A stretch of 64,000 nt of DNA, from the NCBI RefSeq assembly GCF_003345295.1, contig NZ_CP031056.1:1550001-1614000 (forward strand), written 5' to 3'. Origin of the DNA: Vibrio splendidus (GTDB taxonomy: Bacteria > Pseudomonadota > Gammaproteobacteria > Enterobacterales > Vibrionaceae). The translations under genes and the position numbers were made by a program. Positions 1 through 8,536 of this stretch are shown here, in pieces. Position 1 is the first letter of the stretch, and each line of letters begins with the position of its first letter. The notes under the pieces are model-generated. The model worked only from the letters and a program-made list of their open reading frames with translations, searched no databases and was not told the origin of the DNA.

Positions 1-29
1 CCACTTTTTGAGAGTGACTCAACCAACAA

Positions 30-64
30 AAAAGCCAGCATTGAATCCATCAACACTGGCCTTT
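30..64 (-). terminator. Possible terminator of the BspA-like pair
   Basis: Imperfect inverted repeat (gccag...ctggc with two mismatches inside the stem) followed on the minus strand by a run of T. It lies just past the stop of the minus-strand BspA-like gene. Confidence 0.5.
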
Positions 65-87
65 GTTTAGTTAAACCGATGAGAGGG

Positions 88-1278
88 TTAGTCTACAAAA
101 TACGGCAGTTGTTCTTCAGTCAAAGCACTGTCTTTGGCAAAGTCAGTATGCCCCAGTACCCTGCTCACGTTCCAATTGGTTAGATCTTGGTTAAATGCAG
201 AAGCATTAGAAAACATCTCTTTCATATTTCTCACACTCAATGTATTCCAATTACCAATATCTTGGTTAAATACTTTTGCCCCAGAAAACATATTATCCAT
301 TGAAGCTACTTGTGAAGTATACCAATTGCCAATGTCTTGGTTAAATTTTTCTGCGCCAGAAAACATCTTACTCATAATCCATACTCTTGATGTATCCCAA
401 TGTCCTATGTCTTGATTAAAAACTCGTGCTTTGTAAAACATCGAAGCCATGTTCGTCACATTCGATGTATCCCAATTCCCAATTTTTTGGTCGAATGCGT
501 GTGCTTCCCTGAACATACTTTGCATAAGCTCCACATTAGACGTATCCCAATTACCAATATTTTGATTGAACGCGTATGCTTGCCAGAACATCGTAGTCAT
601 ATCCTGAACTCTTGATGTATCCCAATTACCGATATCTTGATTAAAGGATTCTGCCTTTCTAAACATATCCCTCATATTAGTTACATTAGACGTATCCCAA
701 TGACCAATATTTTGATTAAACGCGTATGCGCTCCAGAACACCGACCTCATATCCAGAACACTTGATGTATCCCAATAACCTATATCTTGGTTAAATACCC
801 ATGCAGAACTGAACATAAAATCCATTCTTTGAACACTTGATGTATTCCAATAGCCTATATCTTGGTTAAATGAATGTGCCCAAGAGAACATAGAACTCAT
901 ATCTGTAACATTAGATGTATCCCAATGTCCTATGTCTTGATTAAAAACTCGTGCTTTGTAAAACATCCAAGCCATGTTCGTCACATTTGATGTATCCCAA
1001 TCACTAATATCTGTATTAAAAGAAACTCGGTCATAAAACACTCTACTCATATCCGTCACCTGTGTGGTGCACAAGCGGATATGACCTTGCTCTAAATTAT
1101 CTAACAAAGTCTTATTTTTAATTAGAGTATTATCCACCACGACATAAACTTTGCCATTCTCAAACATCACTGAGTTAACGGCTTGGTCAGGGCACTTTAC
1201 TGAGATATCAGCAGCAAAAGCAGTTTGGCTAGCAAGCGCGGCGGCGCCCACAAGAAGTGAGGTTATGGTTCTTTTCAT
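88..1278 (-). CDS. BspA-like (DUF285) repeat surface protein, long paralog
   Basis: Secreted or surface protein of the BspA/DUF285 leucine-rich-repeat type; its ligand is unknown. An N-terminal signal peptide (hydrophobic stretch ending SQTAFA, about residues 1-22) is followed by about 60 residues of head domain and then twelve consecutive 25-residue units with the pattern FNQDIGxWDTSxVxxMxxMF, the last unit (FNQDLTNWNVSRV) being a diverged cap. An AGGA motif 8 nt before the ATG supports this start. The upstream gene is a short paralog with the same head and cap but two units, 26 nt away, so they are probably co-transcribed. In other bacteria such repeats mediate adhesion; that role here is inference. 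Two 25-residue units are almost identical in DNA, showing recent repeat shuffling. Confidence 0.85.
   Translation of the reverse strand: MKRTITSLLVGAAALASQTAFAADISVKCPDQAVNSVMFENGKVYVVVDNTLIKNKTLLDNLEQGHIRLCTTQVTDMSRVFYDRVSFNTDISDWDTSNVTNMAWMFYKARVFNQDIGHWDTSNVTDMSSMFSWAHSFNQDIGYWNTSSVQRMDFMFSSAWVFNQDIGYWDTSSVLDMRSVFWSAYAFNQNIGHWDTSNVTNMRDMFRKAESFNQDIGNWDTSRVQDMTTMFWQAYAFNQNIGNWDTSNVELMQSMFREAHAFDQKIGNWDTSNVTNMASMFYKARVFNQDIGHWDTSRVWIMSKMFSGAEKFNQDIGNWYTSQVASMDNMFSGAKVFNQDIGNWNTLSVRNMKEMFSNASAFNQDLTNWNVSRVLGHTDFAKDSALTEEQLPYFVD
389..999 (-). repeat. Near-identical duplicated 75-bp repeat units inside the BspA-like gene
   Basis: The block around 389-475 and the block around 913-999 differ at only about two positions although the other units have diverged. 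They are offset by 525 bp, exactly seven 75-bp units. This points to recent unequal exchange or gene conversion within the array. Confidence 0.8.
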
Positions 1279-1304
1279 TATATTGTCCTAGGGTTGAATA
1301 GACG

Positions 1305-1754
1305 TTATTGCGTAAAAGTTGGAAGGCTATCTTCAGACAGGCCACTGCCTTTGACGAAGTCGGCATGACGAGAGACGCGCTTGACGTCCCAGTAGGTTAA
1401 GTCTTGGTCAAATCGCTTAGCGCCAGAGAACATACGGTCCATGTTGGTTACACGAGAGGTGTCCCAACGGCTGATGTCTTGATTGAAGTATTTGTTTTTA
1501 GCAAACAGGTCACTCATGTCTGTTACGTGAGTGGTGCAGAGTAGGATGTTGCCATCCAGAAAGTTTTGCCAGTAGTCTGAATTGCGAATGAGTGCGTCAT
1601 TGACGACCACAAACAATTCATCTTCTTGAACCATGACGGTTCCTGGTTTATTTGATTCGCAAGTCACCGTTTCAGGCTCACTAGCAAAGGTATGGCTACA
1701 ACTCAGCAGCGCGCAGGCGGAAATAATCGAACGTAAATTCATAGTTAAAAACAT
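1305..1754 (-). CDS. BspA-like (DUF285) repeat protein, short paralog
   Basis: Short secreted relative of the downstream gene. It has a signal peptide (ending about SHTFAS), the same head domain with the ILLCTTHVTDMSDLF motif, one full 25-residue unit (FNQDISRWDTSRVTNM) and a cap unit (FDQDLTYWDVKRV) ending in a conserved LPTF tail like the LPYF tail of its neighbour. An in-frame ATG four codons in (1742) is an equally good start, and neither has a convincing ribosome binding site. The pair looks like a tandem duplication in which only the downstream copy expanded its repeats. Function unknown; surface adhesion is a guess from the family. Confidence 0.75.
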   Translation of the reverse strand: MFLTMNLRSIISACALLSCSHTFASEPETVTCESNKPGTVMVQEDELFVVVNDALIRNSDYWQNFLDGNILLCTTHVTDMSDLFAKNKYFNQDISRWDTSRVTNMDRMFSGAKRFDQDLTYWDVKRVSRHADFVKGSGLSEDSLPTFTQ

Positions 1755-2040
1755 GATTTAATTAAAATAAGTTAGGAATCATACAGAAAGCACACCTATC
1801 TATTTCACTATTTGGGTCTGCAATTTCACTAAAAAAGTGGAATTGCATTCACCATCCCAATAAATAACATTATTAATGACAGAACGCGTTATAAATAATC
1901 CTTTGTGTCGGAGTGCCACAATAATTAGTTAATCATCTAGCACATGTTTACCCTCGTTCACCACTTCGCACTCTGCCTTAAGCATTCAGCTCTTTTTTTT
2001 TGGCCTTAAATAACGTTTTATCTACTCATTTAAAAACAAA
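1755..2040. other. Intergenic region upstream of the BspA-like pair
   Basis: AT-rich spacer between the tdh terminator and the start of the short BspA-like gene. It should hold the promoter for that pair, but no clear site or small gene could be assigned. Confidence 0.4.
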
Positions 2041-2068
2041 AAAGGCGACAGTAAAAACTGTCGCCTTT
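2041..2068 (-). terminator. Rho-independent terminator of kbl-tdh
   Basis: Perfect 12-bp stem (aaaggcgacagt paired with actgtcgccttt) with a 4-nt loop, followed on the minus strand by a T-rich tract, 26 nt after the tdh stop. Confidence 0.9.
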
Positions 2069-2094
2069 CTAATATCTTGTTACTCAGTTAAAGC

Positions 2095-3126
2095 TTATTC
2101 CCAATCTAGGATTACTTTACCTGACATACCTGAACGCATCATGTCGAAGCCTTTCTGGAAGTCGTCCACTTTGTAGTGGTGAGTAATGATTGGTGTTAGA
2201 TCTAGGCCAGATTGGATTAGTGAAGCCATCTTGTACCAAGTTTCGAACATCTCACGACCGTAGATACCCTTGATAACCAAGCCTTTGAAGATTACTTGGT
2301 TCCAATCTACTGCCATGTCTGATGGTGGAATACCTAGTAGAGAGATCTTACCGCCGTGGTTCATGTTAGTCAGCATGCTGTTGAACGCAGATGGGTTACC
2401 AGACATTTCTAGACCTACATCGAAGCCCTCAGTCATGCCAAGATCAGCCATTACATCTTCAAGCTTCTCTTCCATTACGTTTACTGCGCGAGTCACACCC
2501 ATTTGACGAGCAAGGTCTAGGCGGTATTCGTTTACGTCAGTGATTACAACGTGACGAGCACCAACGTGTTTAGCAACAGCAGCAGCCATGATACCGATTG
2601 GACCAGCACCAGTGATTAGCACGTCTTCGCCTACTAGGTCGAAAGAAAGCGCTGTGTGTACTGCGTTACCAAACGGGTCAAAGATTGATGCTAGATCGTC
2701 AGAGATTTCTGCAGGGATCTTAAATGCGTTGAACGCAGGGATCACAAGGAACTCAGAGAACGCACCAGTGCGGTTAACACCAACACCTGTTGTGTTACGA
2801 CAAAGGTGAGTACGGCCGCCACGACAGTTACGACAGTGACCACATGTGATGTGACCTTCGCCAGATACACGGTCGCCGATTTCAAAACCACGAACTTCTT
2901 GGCCGATGCCAACAACTTCACCCACGTATTCGTGACCTACTACCATAGGTACTGGGATTGTGTTTTGTGACCATTCATCCCAGTTGTAGATATGTACGTC
3001 AGTACCACAAATTGCGGTTTTCTTAATACGAATAAGAAGATCATTATGACCCATTTCAGGTTTTTCAACCTCGGTCATCCAGATGCCTTCTTCAGGCTTA
3101 AGCTTAGAAAGTGCTTTAATTTTCAT
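2095..3126 (-). CDS. tdh: L-threonine 3-dehydrogenase
   Basis: NAD-dependent zinc alcohol dehydrogenase-family enzyme that oxidises L-threonine to 2-amino-3-ketobutyrate in the cytoplasm. At 343 residues it has the normal length. Visible motifs are the catalytic zinc site (CGTDVH, Cys40, and GHEYVG), the four-cysteine structural zinc lobe (CGHCRNCRGGRTHLC) and the Rossmann glycine motif GAGPIG. It lies 110 nt downstream of kbl on the same strand and is followed by a strong terminator, so the two form the classical threonine-to-glycine pathway operon in the order kbl-tdh. The ribosome binding site is weak. Confidence 0.97.
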   Translation of the reverse strand: MKIKALSKLKPEEGIWMTEVEKPEMGHNDLLIRIKKTAICGTDVHIYNWDEWSQNTIPVPMVVGHEYVGEVVGIGQEVRGFEIGDRVSGEGHITCGHCRNCRGGRTHLCRNTTGVGVNRTGAFSEFLVIPAFNAFKIPAEISDDLASIFDPFGNAVHTALSFDLVGEDVLITGAGPIGIMAAAVAKHVGARHVVITDVNEYRLDLARQMGVTRAVNVMEEKLEDVMADLGMTEGFDVGLEMSGNPSAFNSMLTNMNHGGKISLLGIPPSDMAVDWNQVIFKGLVIKGIYGREMFETWYKMASLIQSGLDLTPIITHHYKVDDFQKGFDMMRSGMSGKVILDWE

Positions 3127-3236
3127 AATATTATCCAGTTCATCTCGCCTAACTATAAGGCGAGAATCAAAAATCTATATGTTCTATTGGGTGTTGTTCT
3201 ATCTAATCAAAGGATGCACAAGGCACCCCTTTAAAA

Positions 3237-4430
3237 TTAGATGATAGCCATGTCTTTACCAACTTGGATGAACGCATCAATTGCGCGGTCTAGTTGCTCA
3301 CGAGAGTGTGCAGCAGACATTTGTGTACGGATGCGAGCTTGGCCTTTTGGTACTACAGGGAATGAGAAACCTACCACGTAGATGCCTTTCTCTAGTGCGC
3401 GCTCTGCGAATTCAGCTGCTACTTTTGCATCACCCAGCATGATTGGGATGATTGCGTGATCAGCTCCGCCCATAGTGAAACCAGCTGCTTCCATGCGAGT
3501 ACGGAAGTGGGCAGAGTTTTCCCATAGTTGAGTACGTAGGTCGCCAGATTCCGCTAGAAGATCTAGAACGCGAATAGACGCAGATACGATTGCTGGTGCA
3601 ACAGAGTTAGAAAATAGGTATGGACGAGAACGCTGACGTAACCAGTCGATCACTTCTTTCTTACCAGAAGTGTAACCGCCTGAAGCGCCACCCATTGCTT
3701 TACCAAGCGTACCTGTGATGATGTCGATACGGTCTACAACGTTGTGGAACTCGTGAGTACCCGCACCGTTTTCACCCATGAAGCCAACTGCGTGAGAGTC
3801 ATCAACCATCACTAGTGCGCCATACTTGTCAGCAAGGTCACAGATAGCAGGAAGGTTAGCGACTACGCCGTCCATTGAGAACACACCGTCAGTTACGATA
3901 AGCGTGTGACGAGCACCCGCTTCTTTAGCTGCGATAAGTTGTTGCTCTAGCTCTTCCATGTTGTTGTTCGAGTAACGGAAGCGCATTGCTTTACATAGAC
4001 GAACACCATCAATGATAGATGCGTGGTTTAGAGCATCAGAAATGATTGCGTCTTCTTTGCCTAGGATTGTTTCGAATAGGCCAGCGTTTGCATCAAAACA
4101 AGATGTGTAAAGGATAGTGTCTTCTTTACCAAGGAACGTAGATAGCTTTTGCTCTAGTTCTTTGTGAGAGTCTTGAGTACCACAGATGAAACGAACAGAA
4201 GCCATACCAAAACCGTGTTGCTCCATACCGTCTTTAGCAGCTTCGATAAGGTCAGGGTGGTTCGCAAGGCCTAAGTAGTTGTTTGCACAGAAGTTTAGTA
4301 CTTCTTCACCAGTCGAGATAGAAACCGCTGCTTTTTGAGCAGAAGTGATAATGCGCTCAGACTTGTAAAGACCTTCTTCTTTAACTTCTTCGATTTGAGT
4401 TTGAATCTGTTGGTAAAATGCAGAAGACAT
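3237..4430 (-). CDS. kbl: Glycine C-acetyltransferase (2-amino-3-ketobutyrate CoA ligase)
   Basis: PLP-dependent alpha-oxoamine synthase that cleaves 2-amino-3-ketobutyrate with CoA to glycine and acetyl-CoA, the second step of threonine degradation after Tdh. The protein is 397 residues, as expected. The PLP lysine is Lys244 in TGTLGKAMGG, and the aspartate-histidine cofactor motif is VDDSHAVG around residue 210. A GGAAGG motif before the ATG supports the start. First gene of the kbl-tdh operon; the unstable intermediate is normally channelled between the two enzymes. Confidence 0.97.
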   Translation of the reverse strand: MSSAFYQQIQTQIEEVKEEGLYKSERIITSAQKAAVSISTGEEVLNFCANNYLGLANHPDLIEAAKDGMEQHGFGMASVRFICGTQDSHKELEQKLSTFLGKEDTILYTSCFDANAGLFETILGKEDAIISDALNHASIIDGVRLCKAMRFRYSNNNMEELEQQLIAAKEAGARHTLIVTDGVFSMDGVVANLPAICDLADKYGALVMVDDSHAVGFMGENGAGTHEFHNVVDRIDIITGTLGKAMGGASGGYTSGKKEVIDWLRQRSRPYLFSNSVAPAIVSASIRVLDLLAESGDLRTQLWENSAHFRTRMEAAGFTMGGADHAIIPIMLGDAKVAAEFAERALEKGIYVVGFSFPVVPKGQARIRTQMSAAHSREQLDRAIDAFIQVGKDMAII

Positions 4431-4798
4431 TGTCTATTCCTTCCTAATTATTATTCAGCAGCATCGCGCGCCGCATTATGTAGGGGATGTAAACGATTTC
4501 AATTCGATCATTTACACTGTAAAACTTATACCCCTATTCTAGTTGAACATCCCCTTCTCGATTATCCCTTTAGTTGGAAAAACATTAATGAACCACAGGC
4601 ACTAATAATAGTTCATCCCAGTGACACAGGGCACATAAACGCGTCTTACCTGTTCTTTTTAACGTCAAATCCCCTTCCGTTCCTGTCAAATTTCGCTTTC
4701 ATATCGAATATCAATTTTTCATCTCAGAACGATATAGTGATGATTATCCGCATCTCTCAGAATGTGCGACCGTTACGCCGCTATGCAAATGAGACAAG
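4431..4798. other. Divergent promoter region between kbl and the EAL gene
   Basis: AT-rich spacer of about 370 bp holding the kbl promoter and that of the plus-strand EAL gene. An open frame crosses it on the plus strand but overlaps kbl antisense and has no family resemblance. No riboswitch or operator could be assigned. Confidence 0.4.
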
Positions 4799-5545
4799 AT
4801 GAGAAATAAGCACATGACCCTATCCGATCACACCATTCAAGAAGCCTTCGAAAACGACTGGTACACCTGCTTTTATCAGCCAAAGGTGCAGCCTAGTGTC
4901 GAGAAAGTGACTGGAGTTGAAGCGCTGTTTCGTTTAGATATTCCAGAAGAAGGGATTTTCTCTCCGGGCGTGTTTATTGATCGCGCGTTTGCATTGGGTT
5001 ATGAAGAAGAAATCTTTTTTAGTGTGCTTGAGCAATCTCTAACGGAGGTCAAATCGCTTTCCGTTCATCTAAGCTTGGCGGTAAACATCAGCAAGAAAGT
5101 GCTAGCAAACCCTGATAATGTCGAAAAGGTTCGTGAATTACTTTGGAATGCATCTTTCAAAGCAGAACAGCTTACCTTTGAGCTAAGTGAAAATGATCAG
5201 TTAGATGAGCAGCTTTGTGAGCAGATAAAGCGCTTTAAGTCTCTGGGCGTCAGAATCTCTATCGACGATTTTGGTATCGGTTATTCAGACATGAATAAGG
5301 TGATTAGCCTTAATGTCGATGAAGTAAAGTTCGATAAATCGATTGTGAATAGTATTAAGCCCGCAAGCTCCGATTTAGTTAAGCGTACTTTGGCATACTG
5401 CAAAGAGTCTGGTATTGAAACCGTTGCGGAAGGCGTTGAAGACGCAGATACACGTCAAATGATCCACCAGCTAGGGTTTGATCGCTATCAAGGTTTCTTG
5501 TACTCAAAACCTCTGCCTTTAACCGACCTAAGATTGGTCATGTAG
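4799..5545 (+). CDS. Stand-alone EAL-domain c-di-GMP phosphodiesterase
   Basis: Cytoplasmic single-domain EAL protein of 248 residues, predicted to hydrolyse cyclic di-GMP to pGpG. The residues for metal binding and catalysis look intact: EAL at 41-43 (VEALFRLD), the Asn in AVNIS, Glu in FELSEND, the Asp pair in IDDFGIGYS (156-157), the Lys in VKFDKS, the Glu in VAEGVED and the QGF motif near the C-terminus. There is no signal peptide, membrane segment or sensor domain, so its input would come from a partner or from expression. An in-frame ATG five codons downstream (4814) is an alternative start. It converges on an HTH regulator with only 7 nt between the stops. Confidence 0.9.
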   Translation: MRNKHMTLSDHTIQEAFENDWYTCFYQPKVQPSVEKVTGVEALFRLDIPEEGIFSPGVFIDRAFALGYEEEIFFSVLEQSLTEVKSLSVHLSLAVNISKKVLANPDNVEKVRELLWNASFKAEQLTFELSENDQLDEQLCEQIKRFKSLGVRISIDDFGIGYSDMNKVISLNVDEVKFDKSIVNSIKPASSDLVKRTLAYCKESGIETVAEGVEDADTRQMIHQLGFDRYQGFLYSKPLPLTDLRLVM

Positions 5546-5552
5546 AGCGCCT

Positions 5553-6374
5553 TTACAGGCTAGAGCTTAAAACAAACTCGACACTTTTCTTCTTCTGCTT
5601 AAGGTCGTGGTAACGGATATACTTAAAGTAAATATCGTGTTTATTTTGGATGTTCTGAGAAAAAGGATTTTTCACCACTTTCTTAATATCTGCCTTGAAA
5701 AACGGCATGCCGAGCTTGCTCATATAAGGTTCTAAATACAGGTCATACAGGAACTGACACATAGCTGGGTCAAGGGTCGGAAAGCGAAACTCAGTATCAG
5801 ACAAATTATCCGCCATGTAATCGAAGATCTTACGACGAATCACAATGCTAACCGCGCCAACACTGCAGAGCATCTTACTTAAGCCGTCATACACCACATG
5901 ACCAATAATGACCCCCTCGAAAAGAAAACAAAGTACCTGCATATCTTCTTTTTTCACACCCAGATGCTGAGAAACCTCGATAAAATCTTTGCCATAGGTT
6001 TTTAGATGCATTCCTTGAATCGACTTAAGCCTTTTCGCTGGAAGTGCTCCCATGTTATATGACTCAACACTCGTCACCTCATAGTCATAACCAATATCAA
6101 TACTGAATGGACGCTCGACATTCTTAGTGGCGGCTTTCACCTGTACCATTTCTTCAACGGAAAAATCGTAATCGACCTGAAAGAAACTCGCGATACCAAG
6201 ACGACGAACAAAACTAGGCAACGTCTTTGCCCTTTCCCATTGGCTGACCATCACCTGATTGACACCAAAAAACGCTCTATGAGAATTGGAAAGCAACTCT
6301 GCAAATTCTTCCTGTGAAATAGAGATTGATTCACGAAGTCGTTTTAACTCTATAGGGAAATTTTCTTTATTCAT
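5553..6374 (-). CDS. HTH (XRE-like) regulator with unrecognised C-terminal domain
   Basis: The N-terminal 60 residues form an XRE/Cro-type helix-turn-helix (ISISQEEFAELL, then VNQVMVSQWERAKTLPS), so it should bind DNA. The remaining 210 residues match no family I recognise: no transmembrane segment, mixed alpha/beta composition, and a Lys/Phe-rich C-terminus. The HTH carries a short insertion (HRAFFGVNQ) compared with canonical XRE proteins. The ATG follows an AGGT motif. It is convergent with the EAL gene, so co-regulation is possible but not shown. The C-terminal part could sense a small molecule or mediate oligomerisation. Confidence 0.7.
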   Translation of the reverse strand: MNKENFPIELKRLRESISISQEEFAELLSNSHRAFFGVNQVMVSQWERAKTLPSFVRRLGIASFFQVDYDFSVEEMVQVKAATKNVERPFSIDIGYDYEVTSVESYNMGALPAKRLKSIQGMHLKTYGKDFIEVSQHLGVKKEDMQVLCFLFEGVIIGHVVYDGLSKMLCSVGAVSIVIRRKIFDYMADNLSDTEFRFPTLDPAMCQFLYDLYLEPYMSKLGMPFFKADIKKVVKNPFSQNIQNKHDIYFKYIRYHDLKQKKKSVEFVLSSSL

Positions 6375-6450
6375 CTGTTACTTACCTAGCTTTTTTATCA
6401 GTGTAGTTCACTCAATATCGTCCGTACAAGATCAGTGTTAAACACTTAAG

Positions 6451-6478
6451 AAAAAAGCCACTTCGTGAGGAAGTGGCT
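6451..6478 (-). terminator. Terminator of the tripartite ABC efflux operon
   Basis: Perfect 9-bp stem agccacttc/gaagtggct with a 5-nt loop and six T on the minus strand. It lies downstream of the ABC ATPase gene, beyond a 7-bp tandem repeat. Confidence 0.88.
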
Positions 6479-6492
6479 CTAAGCGAAAGCTG

Positions 6493-6527
6493 CTAGGTTC
6501 TAGGTTCTAGGTTCTAGGTTCTAGGTT
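6493..6527. repeat. 7-bp tandem repeat overlapping a stop codon
   Basis: Five exact copies of ctaggtt (aacctag on the minus strand). The rightmost unit contains the TAG stop of the ABC ATPase gene; the other four continue downstream toward the terminator. See the finding on stop-anchored arrays. Confidence 0.95.
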
Positions 6528-7225
6528 GAGCAATGTTGCCCTTGGCGATCAGACAATACTTTACCGTCTTTGATCGTCACTATTCGCTTAGTTCGTTCAG
6601 CAAGCGAGTTATCATGCGTCACGATAATCAATGTTCGGCCCTCAGCATGAAGCTGATTAAACAAAGCCTCTATCTCAGCGCCAGACTTGGAATCCAGAGC
6701 CCCTGTTGGCTCATCAGCTAATATAATCTGAGGGTCATTAACCAAAGCTCTAGCAATAGCGACACGCTGTTTCTGACCACCAGACAGTTGATTCGGTTTA
6801 TGGTCAAGTCGATCGCCCAACCCTACTTGTTCAAGTAGTGCCGCCGCACGCTTACGACGCTCTTTGGCTTTGATCCCTGAGTACACGAGAGGCAGAGCAA
6901 CATTGTCCAATGCAGATGCATACTCAAGCAAATTAAAACTCTGGAATACAAAACCAATTTTTTGATTCCGAATACCTGCAAGCTCATTAGCACTCAACGC
7001 AGCAACATTTTTTCCATCTAGCTGATACTCCCCTTCCGTCGGCTTATCAAGGCAACCAAGCATATTCATCAGCGTTGATTTACCGGATCCTGACGGGCCT
7101 AAAATAGACAAAAACTCTCCCTTCTCAATCAAGAGATCGACACCGTCTAGTGCACGTATCTCAGTATCACCGTTTGAGTAGTGTTTACCGATATTTGAGA
7201 GTTCCACTAAGAATTTGTTAGACAT
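6521..7225 (-). CDS. MacB-type ABC transporter ATP-binding protein
   Basis: Cytoplasmic ATPase that powers the efflux complex encoded by the four genes upstream. It shows Walker A (GPSGSGKST), the Q-loop FQSFNLL, the signature LSGGQKQR, Walker B (IILADEPTGALDS) and the switch histidine (IVTHD), in the LolD/MacB subgroup. An upstream in-frame GTG (7258) would overlap the permease by 8 nt. I prefer the ATG at 7225 because a GGAG motif sits 5 nt before it; this leaves 25 nt after the permease stop and a protein of 234 residues. Last gene of the operon; its stop codon lies inside a 7-bp tandem repeat. Confidence 0.93.
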   Translation of the reverse strand: MSNKFLVELSNIGKHYSNGDTEIRALDGVDLLIEKGEFLSILGPSGSGKSTLMNMLGCLDKPTEGEYQLDGKNVAALSANELAGIRNQKIGFVFQSFNLLEYASALDNVALPLVYSGIKAKERRKRAAALLEQVGLGDRLDHKPNQLSGGQKQRVAIARALVNDPQIILADEPTGALDSKSGAEIEALFNQLHAEGRTLIIVTHDNSLAERTKRIVTIKDGKVLSDRQGQHCST

Positions 7226-7250
7226 GGTTTCTCCGCTGTCTTTGATCTCA

Positions 7251-8534
7251 TCATTCACTTTGTAGTGCCTCCATCGGAGTCACTTTCGCCGCACGATTAG
7301 CCGGAAGCCAAGCCGCAGCGACACCAATAACCACCAACGTCAAAACAACAATGGTGACAACCAACCATGAAAGCTCAGGCACAGGTTTACCAAGACGCTC
7401 ATAAAACATGTTGCCTTCAAGCTCTAAAGAGCGAATTACAGCAATCAGTGTATAAGTGATCACTAAGCCCAATAAACCGCCCATCATCATAGTCATTAAT
7501 GACTGAACCAGATAATGCATGCGAATCATCCCTGGAGTAGCACCGACCGCCATTCTCACGCCAATATCTCGTGTGGATCGTTTCACCGTTGCATACATCA
7601 CGTTAGCAATACCTATGCCCGCCACTGCCAAAGTGATAAAACCAATCACACCAAGGAACCCCTGAAGACCAACTAAGAATTGTTGCATCGTTTTTTGTTT
7701 GAGAAACATATCCTCAACCTGAACGACCTGCTCATCACTGACACTGGCACCATGTTTGCGCGCAATAACCTGACGAATCGTATCTGCAAGTTTGACTCTG
7801 TCGACACCATCATGAGGTTGAACGTTGATACCACTAATGTCACCGTTAATATTAAAACGCTGCCATGTAGAGAAAGGAACAAAGCTCGAATAATTGATGC
7901 TATCTCCCTGTTCAACCTTGGCACTGTTTTTCTCTAGTACACCAATCACCGTAAACTCTTGGCTGCCAATTTTTACTGTTTTCCCCACGGGATTGACCTC
8001 TAATTTGACAGTAGCAAACCAGCTAAAGCTTTCATTAGGGTTAAACAAATCGGCCGCTAAAAGGTAACCCAACACGATAACTTTGCGTTGTTGCTTTTGG
8101 TCTAGAGGATTAAACCAACGCCCTCCTGGACGTGTCTTGAGATTCGTCACCGACTGAAATTCAGTCGTTACAGCTAACGCTTTTTTCCAAGACCCTCGCT
8201 CCCCAACAGTAAGTGATTCATCCCACACAGCAGTCGGCACCGCAGCTTTGATGTTAGGCAGAGCCTCTACAACTTTCGTATCTTCTACTGTTAGAGTCAG
8301 CGGCTTGCCCTGATGAAAAGATCCATAATCAACCGTAGCCATCCCCCCTGATAGATAAATCAAATTACCATTGCCATTTTGTGCCGTTTTAAGCACGCCT
8401 TGCCTAATGCCTTCTCCCACCGATAGCATCGCTGAAATACACAAGGTTGCCCACGCAACAGCCAGAATCGTGAGCCCAAGTCGTAGCTTTTCTGCAGACA
8501 TTTCCTGAAAGATTTGTCTCATCGGTAATAGCAT
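7251..8534 (-). CDS. MacB-like ABC transporter permease (second of two)
   Basis: Inner-membrane permease of 427 residues with the MacB/FtsX architecture: one N-terminal transmembrane helix (about 17-37), a large periplasmic core domain, and three C-terminal helices in an FtsX domain, including the conserved TRDIGVRMAVGAT loop. A GAGG motif lies 8 nt before the ATG, and the start is 2 nt from the preceding permease stop. It probably forms a heterodimer with that permease and uses the separate ATPase encoded next, instead of the fused ATPase of canonical MacB. The exported substrate cannot be read from sequence. Confidence 0.92.
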   Translation of the reverse strand: MLLPMRQIFQEMSAEKLRLGLTILAVAWATLCISAMLSVGEGIRQGVLKTAQNGNGNLIYLSGGMATVDYGSFHQGKPLTLTVEDTKVVEALPNIKAAVPTAVWDESLTVGERGSWKKALAVTTEFQSVTNLKTRPGGRWFNPLDQKQQRKVIVLGYLLAADLFNPNESFSWFATVKLEVNPVGKTVKIGSQEFTVIGVLEKNSAKVEQGDSINYSSFVPFSTWQRFNINGDISGINVQPHDGVDRVKLADTIRQVIARKHGASVSDEQVVQVEDMFLKQKTMQQFLVGLQGFLGVIGFITLAVAGIGIANVMYATVKRSTRDIGVRMAVGATPGMIRMHYLVQSLMTMMMGGLLGLVITYTLIAVIRSLELEGNMFYERLGKPVPELSWLVVTIVVLTLVVIGVAAAWLPANRAAKVTPMEALQSE

Positions 8535-8536
8535 GA

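Noticed and set aside
134..615. Plus-strand open frames opposite the BspA-like gene
   Set aside because: They mirror the 75-bp repeat of the real gene and are a by-product of its periodic codons.
4335..4802. 155-residue open frame on the plus strand across the kbl 5' end
   Set aside because: Overlaps kbl antisense, has biased composition and no family resemblance, and the real plus-strand gene (EAL) starts right at its end.
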